From assembly GCA_018384745.1 (NCBI GenBank), contig JAHAYH010000001.1, positions 1-32,789 on the forward strand: a DNA stretch of 32,789 bases, written 5' to 3'. Below are positions 16,624 to 24,057 of the stretch, piece by piece. Under the pieces are notes generated by a model that was not told where the DNA came from, did not search any database, and was given only the letters and a program-made list of their open reading frames with translations. A program made the translations under genes and the position numbers. This stretch comes from Caryophanon sp. (GTDB lineage Bacteria > Bacillota > Bacilli > Bacillales_A > Planococcaceae). Numbering within the stretch: position 1 is the stretch's first letter; each line of letters begins with the position of its first letter.

Positions 16624-16698
16624 TTACAGGAAGAATAAAGAAGGTGTGCCACTATGAGTATGAAATTTGTGGTTGTTATTCATACGGATTTTGTTCAT
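16624..16698 (-). CDS. bmrB: Leader peptide of the bmrCD-like operon (BmrB analogue)
   Basis: A 24-codon reading frame starts with ATG at 16698, 7-8 nt after a near-perfect AAAGGAGGTG ribosome site, and ends ..GTPSLFFL-stop. It lies alone between a strong promoter and a terminator upstream of bmrC. In B. subtilis the bmrCD genes are preceded by the short gene bmrB (yheJ), whose translation controls a transcriptional attenuator in response to ribosome-targeting antibiotics. The arrangement here is the same, although this peptide is shorter (about 54 residues in B. subtilis) and I cannot align the two. CACTATGA around its start codon can pair with TCATAGTG in codons 14-17 (16650-16657), so the leader may also control its own initiation. 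Confidence 0.75.
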   Translation of the reverse strand: MNKIRMNNNHKFHTHSGTPSLFFL

Positions 16699-16740
16699 AG
16701 TGTCCACCTCCTTTTCATTCGTTTCATTTCGTGTTCCTAA

Positions 16741-16770
16741 ATACTAGCATAGCTATTTATGGACGGTCAA
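16741..16770 (-). promoter_or_regulatory. Promoter of the leader peptide-bmrCD operon
   Basis: On the minus strand TTGACC, an 18-bp spacer and TAGTAT with a TGC extension (TGCTAGTAT) form a strong extended -10 sigma-A promoter, about 42 bp before the leader ATG. Confidence 0.7.
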
Positions 16771-16860
16771 CAATTTTTCGAAAATTTTTCATTTTCAATT
16801 AACATTTCAGTCCTTTGTCGCATAGCATGAAAATTTACAACTTCGTTCAAAAAACAATAT

Positions 16861-16889
16861 TTGTATTTTAGACGTAAATATTTTATTAT
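16861..16889 (+). promoter_or_regulatory. Promoter of the CNNM/CBS gene
   Basis: TTGTAT (16861-16866), a 17-bp spacer and TATTAT (16884-16889) in AT-rich DNA, about 30 bp before an AGGAGGTG ribosome site. Confidence 0.5.
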
Positions 16890-16932
16890 AAAATCATTAA
16901 ACTATTTTTTCATACTAGGAGGTGTATTCTTT

Positions 16933-16968
16933 GTGCTTTCCCCTCATTTGGGCCAAGTACAAAGATAA
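16933..16968 (+). CDS. Possible 11-codon upstream reading frame (leader)
   Basis: A GTG start follows the strong AGGAGGTG site (16918-16925) and reads MLSPHLGQVQR-stop. Its stop TAA ends 3 nt before the TTG start of the CNNM/CBS gene and is in the same frame. The best ribosome site of the locus therefore serves this short frame rather than the main gene, which suggests coupled re-initiation. It could also be chance. Confidence 0.3.
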   Translation: MLSPHLGQVQR

Positions 16969-16971
16969 TAT

Positions 16972-18348
16972 TTGGACGTAGATATAGTGGAACTAACCAT
17001 AAGGTTGGCAGCATTTGCTGCCCTAATTGCCGCAACAGCGTTTTTCGTTGCAACAGAATTCGCCATCGTAAAGGTGCGTACGACTCGTATTGACCAGCTC
17101 GTGGCGGAAGGAAGTAAAAAAGCAATACGCGCAAAAAAAGTAACATCAAATTTAGATGAATATTTATCTGCTTGTCAGCTCGGTATTACGATTACCGCAT
17201 TAGGATTAGGTTGGTTAGGTGAACCGACATTCGAACTGATTCTTCATCCGTTATTTGATCTTGTTGGTTTAAACTTAACATCAAGCATTACGACATTACT
17301 TTCATTTGTGATTGCCTTTGCACTTGTAACATTTATTCACGTTGTTGTCGGGGAATTAGCACCGAAAACATTAGCAATTCAAAAAGCAGAGTCTGTTACA
17401 TTAAACTTAGCCGGCCCGCTTATTTTATTCCATAATGTCATGTATCCATTCATTAAATTATTAAATGGCTCTGCACGTACATTAACAGGTCTTTTTGGCT
17501 TAAAAATGATGGGTGAATCTGAAGTTGCGCACTCTGAGGAAGAAATTCGTATGCTTTTATCCGATAGTTATAAAGGCGGCGAAATTAACGAATCAGAATA
17601 CGAATATGTAAACAGTATTTTCGAATTCTCTGAACGCATTGCTAAAGAAATTATGGTACCACGTACTGAGATTACCAGTATTGAGAAGGACCTAACAATT
17701 AGAGAAGTATTTGAAGTGATGGGTGTAGAACAATACACTCGTTATCCAATTATTGATGGCGATAAAGACCATGTCATCGGGCTTGTGAACATGAAGCACT
17801 TATTAACAGCGTTTGTGAAAAATCCAGCAAACGGTGATAAAAAAGTAATCGAGTATATGCAGCCGATCATTCGCGTAATTGAAACAACACCAATCGATGA
17901 TTTACTATTAAAAATCCAACGCGAGCGTATTCATATGGCTATTTTAATGGACGAATACGGTGGTACATCTGGTTTAGTGACAATCGAAGACATTATCGAA
18001 GAAATCGTCGGCGACATTCAAGATGAATTCGACGCAGACGAAGTACCTGAAGTGCGTAAAGTAAGCGACAATCATTATTTATTCGATGCGAAGTTATTGA
18101 TCGCAGAAGTAAATGATGTGCTTGGTACGACGCTTGAGGAAGATGAGGTGGACACAATTGGTGGTTGGTTCATGACGAAGCATTTCGACGTTACACAAGG
18201 TGCTTCTGTAGAAGAACAAGGCTTCTTATTCGTTGTCAAAGAAGTAGAAGGTCATCATATTTTATATCTTGAAGTGTCTAAGCTTCCAGAAGTAGAAATT
18301 TCAGAAGATAATTTATTATCGCCTGATGAACTGAACGATAAAAATTAA
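16972..18348 (+). CDS. CNNM/HlyC-CorC family transporter (DUF21, CBS pair, CorC_HlyC), YhdP/MpfA-like
   Basis: 458 residues: a DUF21/CNNM membrane domain with about four helices (1-200; includes TAFFVATEFAIVKVRTTRID and EYLSACQLGITI), two CBS domains (about 215-335; IMVPRTEITSI, YPIIDGDKDHVIGLV, MAILMDEYGGTSGLVT) and a C-terminal CorC_HlyC domain (about 355-445). Relatives such as B. subtilis YhdP (MpfA) and CorC/CNNM proteins are implicated in magnesium export, with CBS domains binding nucleotide. The start is TTG: homologues begin near MDIV, and no ATG is available. The TTG itself has only a weak ribosome site, while the strong AGGAGGTG lies ~47 nt upstream ahead of a short frame. Single gene with its own terminator. 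Confidence 0.9.
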   Translation: MDVDIVELTIRLAAFAALIAATAFFVATEFAIVKVRTTRIDQLVAEGSKKAIRAKKVTSNLDEYLSACQLGITITALGLGWLGEPTFELILHPLFDLVGLNLTSSITTLLSFVIAFALVTFIHVVVGELAPKTLAIQKAESVTLNLAGPLILFHNVMYPFIKLLNGSARTLTGLFGLKMMGESEVAHSEEEIRMLLSDSYKGGEINESEYEYVNSIFEFSERIAKEIMVPRTEITSIEKDLTIREVFEVMGVEQYTRYPIIDGDKDHVIGLVNMKHLLTAFVKNPANGDKKVIEYMQPIIRVIETTPIDDLLLKIQRERIHMAILMDEYGGTSGLVTIEDIIEEIVGDIQDEFDADEVPEVRKVSDNHYLFDAKLLIAEVNDVLGTTLEEDEVDTIGGWFMTKHFDVTQGASVEEQGFLFVVKEVEGHHILYLEVSKLPEVEISEDNLLSPDELNDKN

Positions 18349-18352
18349 AATG

Positions 18353-18384
18353 AGCAGTAGCGAACATGTCGCTACTGCTTTTTT
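18353..18384. terminator. Shared terminator of the CNNM/CBS gene and the two-component operon
   Basis: AGCAGTAGCGA (18353-18363) pairs perfectly with TCGCTACTGCT (18369-18379) around ACATG, followed by TTTTTT. Confidence 0.88.
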
Positions 18385-18388
18385 CATG

Positions 18389-19036
18389 TTATTGTCCGCT
18401 ACCTTCTGTTAAACCGTGCTTTACGGCATACAGTGCTGCTTGTGTACGGTCTTGCACTTCCAACTTCGTAAAAATGTTCGAAATATGCGTCTTCACCGTT
18501 TTTTCAGTAACGAATAATGACGATGCGATTTCTCGGTTGCTTTTCCCTTTTGTCAGCTCCGCTAGCACGTCTTGCTCGCGCGGTGTAAGCGGATGACGGT
18601 TATGCGCTAACTGATGTTGCTCCGCCTCGCTTTGCTCGAGCTGCGTTGTCGCCTCTGGGTGCACGATGCGCTCGCCTTGCATAATTTGACGAATCGTCTG
18701 CACTAAATCGTCTGGTTCAATATCCTTTAGCTGATACCCAACCGCTCCTGCTTCCATGGCTGGCACAACGTGGTCGCGATCAGAGAAGCTTGTCAGCATG
18801 AGCACTGGCATGTTTGGATACTTTTCGGTTATGCGCTTTGTCGCACCGATGCCATCTAGCTCCGGCATGACTAAATCCATTAAAATAATGTCCGGGTGTA
18901 AACTCTCAGCGAGCGCAACCGCTTCAACACCGTTTTTTGCCTCACCGACTACTTCTATATCTTTTTGTGTTTTTAAAAATACCATTAACCCACGTCGTAC
19001 AACGTGGTGGTCATCTGCAATTAATACGCGAATCAT
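18389..19036 (-). CDS. yhcZ: NarL/FixJ-type response regulator, YhcZ-like
   Basis: 215 residues from the ATG at 19036, preceded by AGGGGGTAGG; the upstream in-frame extension lacks a ribosome site and overlaps the kinase gene. The receiver domain has the acidic pocket D8-D9, phospho-acceptor D54 (LMDLVMPELDG) and a conserved K in YQLKD. The C-terminal LuxR-type helix-turn-helix runs from LTPREQDVL to KTHISNIFTKL. It receives phosphate from the kinase encoded just upstream and binds DNA. It is likely the YhcZ counterpart by size and pairing with a GAF kinase; LiaR/VraR types are alternatives. Confidence 0.9.
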   Translation of the reverse strand: MIRVLIADDHHVVRRGLMVFLKTQKDIEVVGEAKNGVEAVALAESLHPDIILMDLVMPELDGIGATKRITEKYPNMPVLMLTSFSDRDHVVPAMEAGAVGYQLKDIEPDDLVQTIRQIMQGERIVHPEATTQLEQSEAEQHQLAHNRHPLTPREQDVLAELTKGKSNREIASSLFVTEKTVKTHISNIFTKLEVQDRTQAALYAVKHGLTEGSGQ

Positions 19037-19050
19037 GATCCTACCCCCTT

Positions 19051-20160
19051 TTAATATGGCAGCCGAATAAACAGCTCTGTTCCTTTTCCAAGTTCGCTCA
19101 CCCATTCCACCTGTCCATGCAGCGCGGCAACACGCGTGCGAATCGACTGCATGCCGACCGATGGAATATTAATTTCATTCATTGTGGAAAAGCCGCGACC
19201 TTCATCTTTTAAAATGCATAGCACATCCGTTGCGGTCACCGTTAAATATAAATGCGCTTTTTGCACACCGGCATGCTTACGAATATTGTTTAAGCCTTCT
19301 TGAATAATGCGGAATAACGCTTCTTCTATTTTCGATGGCAGTTGAATGACACCGGTCACATTTGTTTGCAATGTGAGACCTAGCATTTCAGCATAGCCTT
19401 TCATTCCATCGACTAAGCCACCTTCTAACCCTTTTGGACGCAGCTGCCAAATGAGGGCGCGCATTTCGGTTAGCGCTTCTTGCGATAAGCTTTGCACATC
19501 TTGAAACAGCTCTTTCACATCCGCTTCCTGTGCAAGTTCCACCCCAGCGCGCGCTGTAAGCGTCACTGAAAACAACAGCTGATTCACAGAATCGTGTAAG
19601 TCGCGCGCGAGTCGATTGCGCTCTTGCACAAGTGCCATTTCCTGCTCCTGTTTCGTCAGTAAAATGCGCTTAATGGCAGAGCCCATTTGGAACGCCACCG
19701 ACTCTAACAGCTCCAGTTCCTCCTCGCTAAAGCGAATCGTGTTTGGCGTTGCCACATTTAATAGCCCGAAGCGTTCCTGTCCAGATTGTAGCGGCACCGT
19801 CGCATGATGCGTAATATTATTATGATCCCCAACGTCCGCTGCAATCGCTGCTTCTAAACGTTGGCATTCGATAATGTTGGATGCTTTTTGCAACTCGTTC
19901 ATGCGGTAGCGTGATACGCACCAACAGCCGCCTTTTTTCAAATGATGACAGCAATTATGCGCCAGTGCGTCCGGCAAATGAATATGTGTCACAAGCTCTG
20001 AGCGGCCGCGTTCGTTAATGAAAAAAATCCAACCCGTTTCAAACTTCGTACCGTCGATGAGCTTTTTTAATGCGCCTTGCAGCATCGTATCGATCTCTGT
20101 TTCCTCATTTAAAAATTCGGCAATTTCTTTTAATAGCGTTGTATGAGATGCATCATTCAT
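19051..20160 (-). CDS. yhcY: GAF-domain sensor histidine kinase (HisKA_3), YhcY-like
   Basis: 369 residues with no membrane segment, so a cytoplasmic sensor. An N-terminal GAF domain (about 20-170) is followed by a HisKA_3 dimerisation helix with phospho-acceptor H189 (RDLHDSVNQ) and an HATPase domain (N-box GLNNIRKHA, LKDEGRGFS, GKGTELFIRLP). The GAF domain holds a cysteine/histidine cluster: C70, C71, H72, H73, C79, C81 and C99 (NCCHHLKKGGCWC ... IIEC), which could bind a metal or iron-sulfur cluster or act as a redox switch. B. subtilis YhcY has the same architecture and length. The stop lies 14 nt before the response regulator start; one operon. Confidence 0.9.
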   Translation of the reverse strand: MNDASHTTLLKEIAEFLNEETEIDTMLQGALKKLIDGTKFETGWIFFINERGRSELVTHIHLPDALAHNCCHHLKKGGCWCVSRYRMNELQKASNIIECQRLEAAIAADVGDHNNITHHATVPLQSGQERFGLLNVATPNTIRFSEEELELLESVAFQMGSAIKRILLTKQEQEMALVQERNRLARDLHDSVNQLLFSVTLTARAGVELAQEADVKELFQDVQSLSQEALTEMRALIWQLRPKGLEGGLVDGMKGYAEMLGLTLQTNVTGVIQLPSKIEEALFRIIQEGLNNIRKHAGVQKAHLYLTVTATDVLCILKDEGRGFSTMNEINIPSVGMQSIRTRVAALHGQVEWVSELGKGTELFIRLPY

Positions 20161-20247
20161 ATACGTATGTTCGCCCCTTTTTCATCGTTATATTTATGAT
20201 ACATGTTTTTGGCCAAAAAGCTCGCTCATACTTTTGGATGAAAATAT

Positions 20248-20272
20248 GTTTTTGATATAGCAAGACGGGTAT
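20248..20272 (+). promoter_or_regulatory. Possible sigma-B type promoter
   Basis: GTTTTT (20248-20253), a 13-bp spacer and GGGTAT (20267-20272) resemble the general-stress sigma-B pattern (GTTTAA, 12-14 bp, GGGTAT), with a perfect -10 and 4/6 -35. It lies 45 bp before the ATG of the small hydrophilic gene. Confidence 0.45.
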
Positions 20273-20317
20273 ACGTAACACTGTAACGGTTTATTATAAA
20301 AAAGGAGGAATTTTACA

Positions 20318-20515
20318 ATGAGTGAATATAATCCGAAAGCACCGAATGAATTAGCAGATGCACAATTAAATCGTGAAAACTATGAGAGTGATACGAGCAA
20401 GCAAGTGGCGAAAAACGGTGGTTGCGCTTCAACAGACGCTGTAAAAGACCATACAGATGCGGGTCCAAGCTTTACAAACAAAGAATCATACAACTCGGTT
20501 CCAGGTGAATCGTGA
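20318..20515 (+). CDS. Small hydrophilic hypothetical protein, 65 residues
   Basis: I do not recognise the family. It is very polar, rich in N, S, D, E and K with almost no hydrophobic core (for example ADAQLNRENYESDTSKQVAK), so it is probably intrinsically disordered. It holds one cysteine in NGGCAST. Such proteins in Bacillales are often stress or spore-related, and the upstream GTTTTT-13-GGGTAT element suggests general stress control; both points are inference. It has an excellent AAAAGGAGG ribosome site and its own strong terminator, so it is a real, well-expressed gene. It does not match the alpha/beta-type small acid-soluble protein signature. Confidence 0.8.
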   Translation: MSEYNPKAPNELADAQLNRENYESDTSKQVAKNGGCASTDAVKDHTDAGPSFTNKESYNSVPGES

Positions 20516-20537
20516 TTGTTTTATACATGGCATGAAC

Positions 20538-20582
20538 AAAGATCCGCGTGGAAACGAAACGGTTTCCACGCGGATCTTTTTT
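20538..20582. terminator. Bidirectional terminator
   Basis: GATCCGCGTGGAAAC (20541-20555) pairs perfectly with GTTTCCACGCGGATC (20562-20576), flanked by AAA and TTTT. It serves the small hydrophilic gene and the opposing GNAT-nitrilase gene. Confidence 0.9.
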
Positions 20583-20586
20583 GTTG

Positions 20587-22134
20587 TTATTGTTGTAAAT
20601 AGTTAATGCGGTATACGTCGTGGCGACGATCTTTTAAGTGCTTCACCGTACCATCTTGACGCTGACGACGTAAAATTTCTAAATCGACATCACCAATGAG
20701 CACCATCTCTAAGTTTTCACTCGTTTCGCCTACGATGCCGTCACGTGCAAACTCAAAGTCGCTCGGTGCAAAAATAGCAGATTGTGCGTATTGAATGTCC
20801 ATATTCTCAGTTTGTGGCAAGTTGCCGACCGTCCCTGAAATAACGGTATAAATTTGGTTTTCTACAGCGCGCGCTTGCGCACAGTAACGCACGCGTAAGT
20901 AGCCTTGTCGATCCTCGGTACAAAACGGTGTGAAAATAATGTTTGCGCCTTTTTCCGTCGCGATGCGCGCAAGCTCTGGGAACTCGATGTCGTAACAAAT
21001 TTGAATCGCAATTTTACCGCAGTTCGTGTCGAATACTTCGACCGCATCCCCTGCTGATACACCCCACCATTTTTTCTCATTTGGCGTAATGTGAATTTTA
21101 TATTGTTTCTCAATCGTACCGTCATCACGGAATAAGTACGCGATGTTATAAATCTCATCGTCCTCTTCCATCACGAAATGCGAACCACCAATAATGTTAA
21201 TGTTGTAGCGAACGGCTAAGTCCGTAAACATTTCGATATATTGCGGTGTAAACTCTGTTAACTTACGCACCGCTTGTCCAGGTGAGCGCTCATTTAAAAA
21301 CGACATAAGCTGCGTTGTGAAAATCTCTGGGAATACAACAAAATCTGAGCTTGCATCCGCTGCAACATCTACAAAGTATTCACATTGGTTCGCAAACTCC
21401 TCAAATGAATCAATTTTACGCATCATATACTGCACGACACAAATGCGCACTGGGTTACTCGTTTTAAAGTGATGACGCGTTTTTGGCGGCATGTAGTCGT
21501 AGTTGTTCCACTCCATCAACGTCGCAAAATACATCGATGCTTTATCATCCTCTAAATAATTCGAATTAATACGCTTTACCGTGAAATCGTTCATCACTTG
21601 GAACGACAATACGGGGTCATAAATTTTATGCTTCATTACGGCATTCACGTATTCACGTGGCGTCATTTCATCGGCGTATTTATGATAGTTCGGAATGCGC
21701 CCACCGAGTAAAATTGAGCGCACATTGAGCTGACGTGCTAATTCTTTACGCGCCTCATATAAACGCTGCCCGACTTTCATATGGCGATAATCTGGATGTA
21801 CCATGACCTCAATACCGTATAAATGCGTGCCGTTTGGGTTGTGATTTGTAATATACCCTTCGTCCGTCACATCGCTCCACGTATGGCGCTCGTCATATTC
21901 ATTAAAGTTTAAACGAACCGATGAACATGAGCCGATCACGTTTCCGTCTAACTCTGCGACAATTTGTCCTTCCGGGAAAATGCGCAAGTGACTTTCTAAA
22001 TGCGCAATTTTCCACGGGTCCATCCCTGGGAAGCTTAAACGCTGTATATTTAAAATTTCCTCGAAATCTTCTTTTCGTAATGTACGAATAATCATTGGTT
22101 TCTCAAATTGACTAATATCTAACTCTTCAGACAT
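20587..22134 (-). CDS. yhcX: GNAT acetyltransferase-nitrilase (carbon-nitrogen hydrolase) fusion, YhcX-like
   Basis: 515 residues, close to B. subtilis YhcX (513). The N-terminal half (about 13-185) is a GNAT fold, with the acetyl-CoA region around IEVMVHPDYRHMKVGQRLYE. The C-terminal half (about 228-500) is a nitrilase-superfamily amidase with the triad E270 (VFPEIF), K346 (QYKIH) and C380 (QICYDIEFPE). Nitrilase-family enzymes hydrolyse amide or nitrile C-N bonds. Physiological substrates of the fusion are not established; a two-step modification of an amine or amide metabolite is an inference. ATG start after GGAGG. It is transcribed alone toward a shared terminator. Confidence 0.9.
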   Translation of the reverse strand: MSEELDISQFEKPMIIRTLRKEDFEEILNIQRLSFPGMDPWKIAHLESHLRIFPEGQIVAELDGNVIGSCSSVRLNFNEYDERHTWSDVTDEGYITNHNPNGTHLYGIEVMVHPDYRHMKVGQRLYEARKELARQLNVRSILLGGRIPNYHKYADEMTPREYVNAVMKHKIYDPVLSFQVMNDFTVKRINSNYLEDDKASMYFATLMEWNNYDYMPPKTRHHFKTSNPVRICVVQYMMRKIDSFEEFANQCEYFVDVAADASSDFVVFPEIFTTQLMSFLNERSPGQAVRKLTEFTPQYIEMFTDLAVRYNINIIGGSHFVMEEDDEIYNIAYLFRDDGTIEKQYKIHITPNEKKWWGVSAGDAVEVFDTNCGKIAIQICYDIEFPELARIATEKGANIIFTPFCTEDRQGYLRVRYCAQARAVENQIYTVISGTVGNLPQTENMDIQYAQSAIFAPSDFEFARDGIVGETSENLEMVLIGDVDLEILRRQRQDGTVKHLKDRRHDVYRINYLQQ

Positions 22135-22192
22135 AAAATCTCCTCCAACTTCTTAACTTGTTCACACATATACCCGTTTTCTTGTCGTTTCA

Positions 22193-22221
22193 TTTACTTA
22201 CAGGTGCAAATTTTATATAAT
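22193..22221 (+). promoter_or_regulatory. Promoter of the thioredoxin-like gene
   Basis: TTTACT (22193-22198), a 17-bp spacer and TATAAT (22216-22221), about 40 bp before the ribosome site. Confidence 0.6.
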
Positions 22222-22276
22222 TGTACTATTGAAGTAGCATTTTTTTGCCAAACTCATTGAAATGGAGGAACAACGT

Positions 22277-22801
22277 TTGTCTAAAAACAAAGCAATCGCA
22301 CAACGTAAAGCTGCTGCCAAAAAGAAAAATGCAAGCATGAATAAGCTCTACATTATCGGCGGTATTGTCGTTGTATTATTTATTGCGATTATTTTATTAC
22401 AAAATAAAGCAAACGAAACGAAGCTTGCGAACAATCCATATGAAACAGACGATTTAAACCAAGCGACGATCGATCAATTAAACGATGAAAACTACCAAAA
22501 CATCATCTTACCGGATGCGTTAGAGGAAAAAATCGAATCTGGTGAAGGGGTATTCGCATACTTCTTCAGTCCAACATGTGTACACTGCCAAGCATTTACA
22601 CCTGTTTTAATGCCACTTGCGGAAGAAGCAGGTGTGCAAATTGACCAACTAAACTTATTAGAGTTTGATTTATGGTCACAATACAACATCGATGCAACAC
22701 CGACGCTTGTATACTTCAAAGATGGGAAAGAAGTAAACCGTCTTGTTGGGAACGCTCCAGCAGACAGTGCGCGTGAATTCCTCGAAACTATGGTACAATA
22801 A
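22277..22801 (+). CDS. Membrane-anchored thioredoxin-like protein
   Basis: 174 residues when started at the TTG at 22277, which lies 8 nt after GGAGG. An in-frame ATG at 22262 overlaps that ribosome site and has none of its own, so it is rejected. A lysine-rich N-terminus precedes one membrane helix (about 24-42, IIGGIVVVLFIAIILL), placing the thioredoxin fold outside the membrane. The active site is CVHC (C101, C104) and the cis-proline loop is DATPTLVYF. A thiol-disulfide exchange role at the cell surface is expected; the partner protein is unknown. A hairpin at 22813-22845 separates it from the pseudouridine synthase gene, allowing partial read-through. Confidence 0.87.
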   Translation: MSKNKAIAQRKAAAKKKNASMNKLYIIGGIVVVLFIAIILLQNKANETKLANNPYETDDLNQATIDQLNDENYQNIILPDALEEKIESGEGVFAYFFSPTCVHCQAFTPVLMPLAEEAGVQIDQLNLLEFDLWSQYNIDATPTLVYFKDGKEVNRLVGNAPADSAREFLETMVQ

Positions 22802-22812
22802 AAGAAATCAAC

Positions 22813-22848
22813 AAATGGGCGTCCAATTCGTTTGGGCACCCATTTTTA
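22813..22848 (+). terminator. Terminator after the thioredoxin-like gene
   Basis: AAATGGG-GTCCAA pairs with TTGGGC-CCCATTT with one mismatch and is followed by TTTTT. It sits just 5' of the ribosome site of the next gene. Confidence 0.7.
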
Positions 22849-22862
22849 ATGTGGAGGAAATT

Positions 22863-23696
22863 ATGTTTCAATATACAATTGCCGAACAAGGCGTAACAGT
22901 AGATGAATTATTGCGCGATCAATGGCGCTTAGGGAAAAAGACGGTGCACGAGCTTCGCATGGCAAAGGCGATTTCTGTCGATGGCGAGCTTATTCAATGG
23001 AAAACGCCACTTGATCAAGGAACGGTCATTACAGTAGCGTTTGACGTACCTGCTTCAAGCTATAAACCAACGAACGAATGTTTAATCGACGTCGTGTATG
23101 AAGATGACCATTGCTTAATTATTTCAAAGCCAAAAGGGATGAGCACGCACCCAAATGACGAGCGTGACACACATACAGCAATGAACCATGTCATGGCACA
23201 TGTTCAAGCAAATGGCGGTGTGTATGCCGAGCACGTACACCGTTTAGATAAAGGAACAGAAGGGTTATTACTTGTTGCAAAGCACCCGCTTGCCAAATCG
23301 GTTATGGACCGCATGATCGAAGAAAAATCAATCATTCGTACGTACCAAGCGGAAGTACAAGGCAATATTCGTGGTGAATCAGGGACGTTAACTGAAAAAA
23401 TCGGCAAAGACCGTCACCATGCGAACCGCCGCGTCGTATCTGAAACAGGACAACATGCTGTGACACACTTTGAAGTGATCAACCGCTACAAAGGCACATG
23501 CGTTGTCAACTTAGTGTTAGAAACGGGGCGCACGCATCAAATTCGCGTTCACTTAGCGTACTTAGGGCATCCAATTGTCGGCGATACGTTATACGGTGCA
23601 CGTGAAACAAAAGAAGGCACGTATCAATTGCATGCCATTCAATTAGAGTTTGACCATCCATTTTTAAATGAGCGTATTACAGTCAAAGACGCGTAA
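22863..23696 (+). CDS. RluA-family pseudouridine synthase
   Basis: 277 residues from the ATG at 22863, which has GGAGG 6 nt upstream; a 40-codon in-frame extension runs back through the preceding gene and terminator and is rejected. An S4-like N-terminal segment (about 10-60) precedes the catalytic domain with HRLDKGTEGLLLVAKH, where the Asp is the catalytic residue, and RTHQIRVHLAYLGHPIVGDTLYG near the C-terminus is the RluA signature. It converts specific uridines in rRNA or tRNA to pseudouridine; the exact target cannot be told from sequence. It follows the thioredoxin gene and ends at a strong terminator. Confidence 0.9.
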   Translation: MFQYTIAEQGVTVDELLRDQWRLGKKTVHELRMAKAISVDGELIQWKTPLDQGTVITVAFDVPASSYKPTNECLIDVVYEDDHCLIISKPKGMSTHPNDERDTHTAMNHVMAHVQANGGVYAEHVHRLDKGTEGLLLVAKHPLAKSVMDRMIEEKSIIRTYQAEVQGNIRGESGTLTEKIGKDRHHANRRVVSETGQHAVTHFEVINRYKGTCVVNLVLETGRTHQIRVHLAYLGHPIVGDTLYGARETKEGTYQLHAIQLEFDHPFLNERITVKDA

Positions 23697-23698
23697 CA

Positions 23699-23746
23699 AA
23701 AAGCGAGCAACGTACCGATCATTCGGCACACTGCTCGCTTTCTTTT
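23699..23746. terminator. Terminator after the pseudouridine synthase gene
   Basis: AAAGCGAGCA (23700-23709) pairs with TGCTCGCTTT (23732-23741); an inner CCGA/TCGG pair extends it. T-rich on the plus side and A-rich on the other, so it may serve both converging genes. Confidence 0.85.
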
Positions 23747-23978
23747 ATAGCAACATTTCTTGTAGCGCAAAATAGCATAGCCCTGTCCCTGCCACAAATA
23801 GCAAAAATGACATGCTCATGACAAATTCCCCACTAAAAGAAAATGGTGCTTGCTTTAACAATGTCACAAGTCGTGTCGATAATTGTAAAAAAGGCACGAC
23901 AAATACATCAAACGTTAATGGGAAAATAAATAGCAGTCCGAACAATAGTTGCACAAGTTTTTTATACATACGTTGCAT
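23745..23978 (-). CDS. Small membrane protein, 77 residues, unknown
   Basis: The ATG at 23978 follows GAGGTG by 7 nt; an earlier in-frame ATG abuts that site and is unlikely. Two hydrophobic helices are seen (about 8-30, QLLFGLLFIFPLTFDVFVV, and 52-75, SMSFLLFVAGTGLCYFALQ) with a short polar link containing RLVTLLKQ. I do not recognise a family. It runs against the pseudouridine synthase gene and shares its terminator. Confidence 0.6.
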   Translation of the reverse strand: MQRMYKKLVQLLFGLLFIFPLTFDVFVVPFLQLSTRLVTLLKQAPFSFSGEFVMSMSFLLFVAGTGLCYFALQEMLL

Positions 23979-24057
23979 GTGCATCACCTCACTATTGTTT
24001 TCCCAAAAACGCGGCATTTAAAGTATAAATTTATTATTTTCTAACATAGACGATTCT

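Noticed and set aside
16232-16657. 141-codon plus-strand frame across the bmrC start and leader
   Set aside because: It overlaps the bmrC gene, terminator and leader peptide on the opposite strand and reads low-complexity sequence; it is a shadow.
22262-22276. ATG start for the thioredoxin-like gene
   Set aside because: The ATG overlaps the GGAGG ribosome site that serves the TTG 15 nt downstream and has none of its own.
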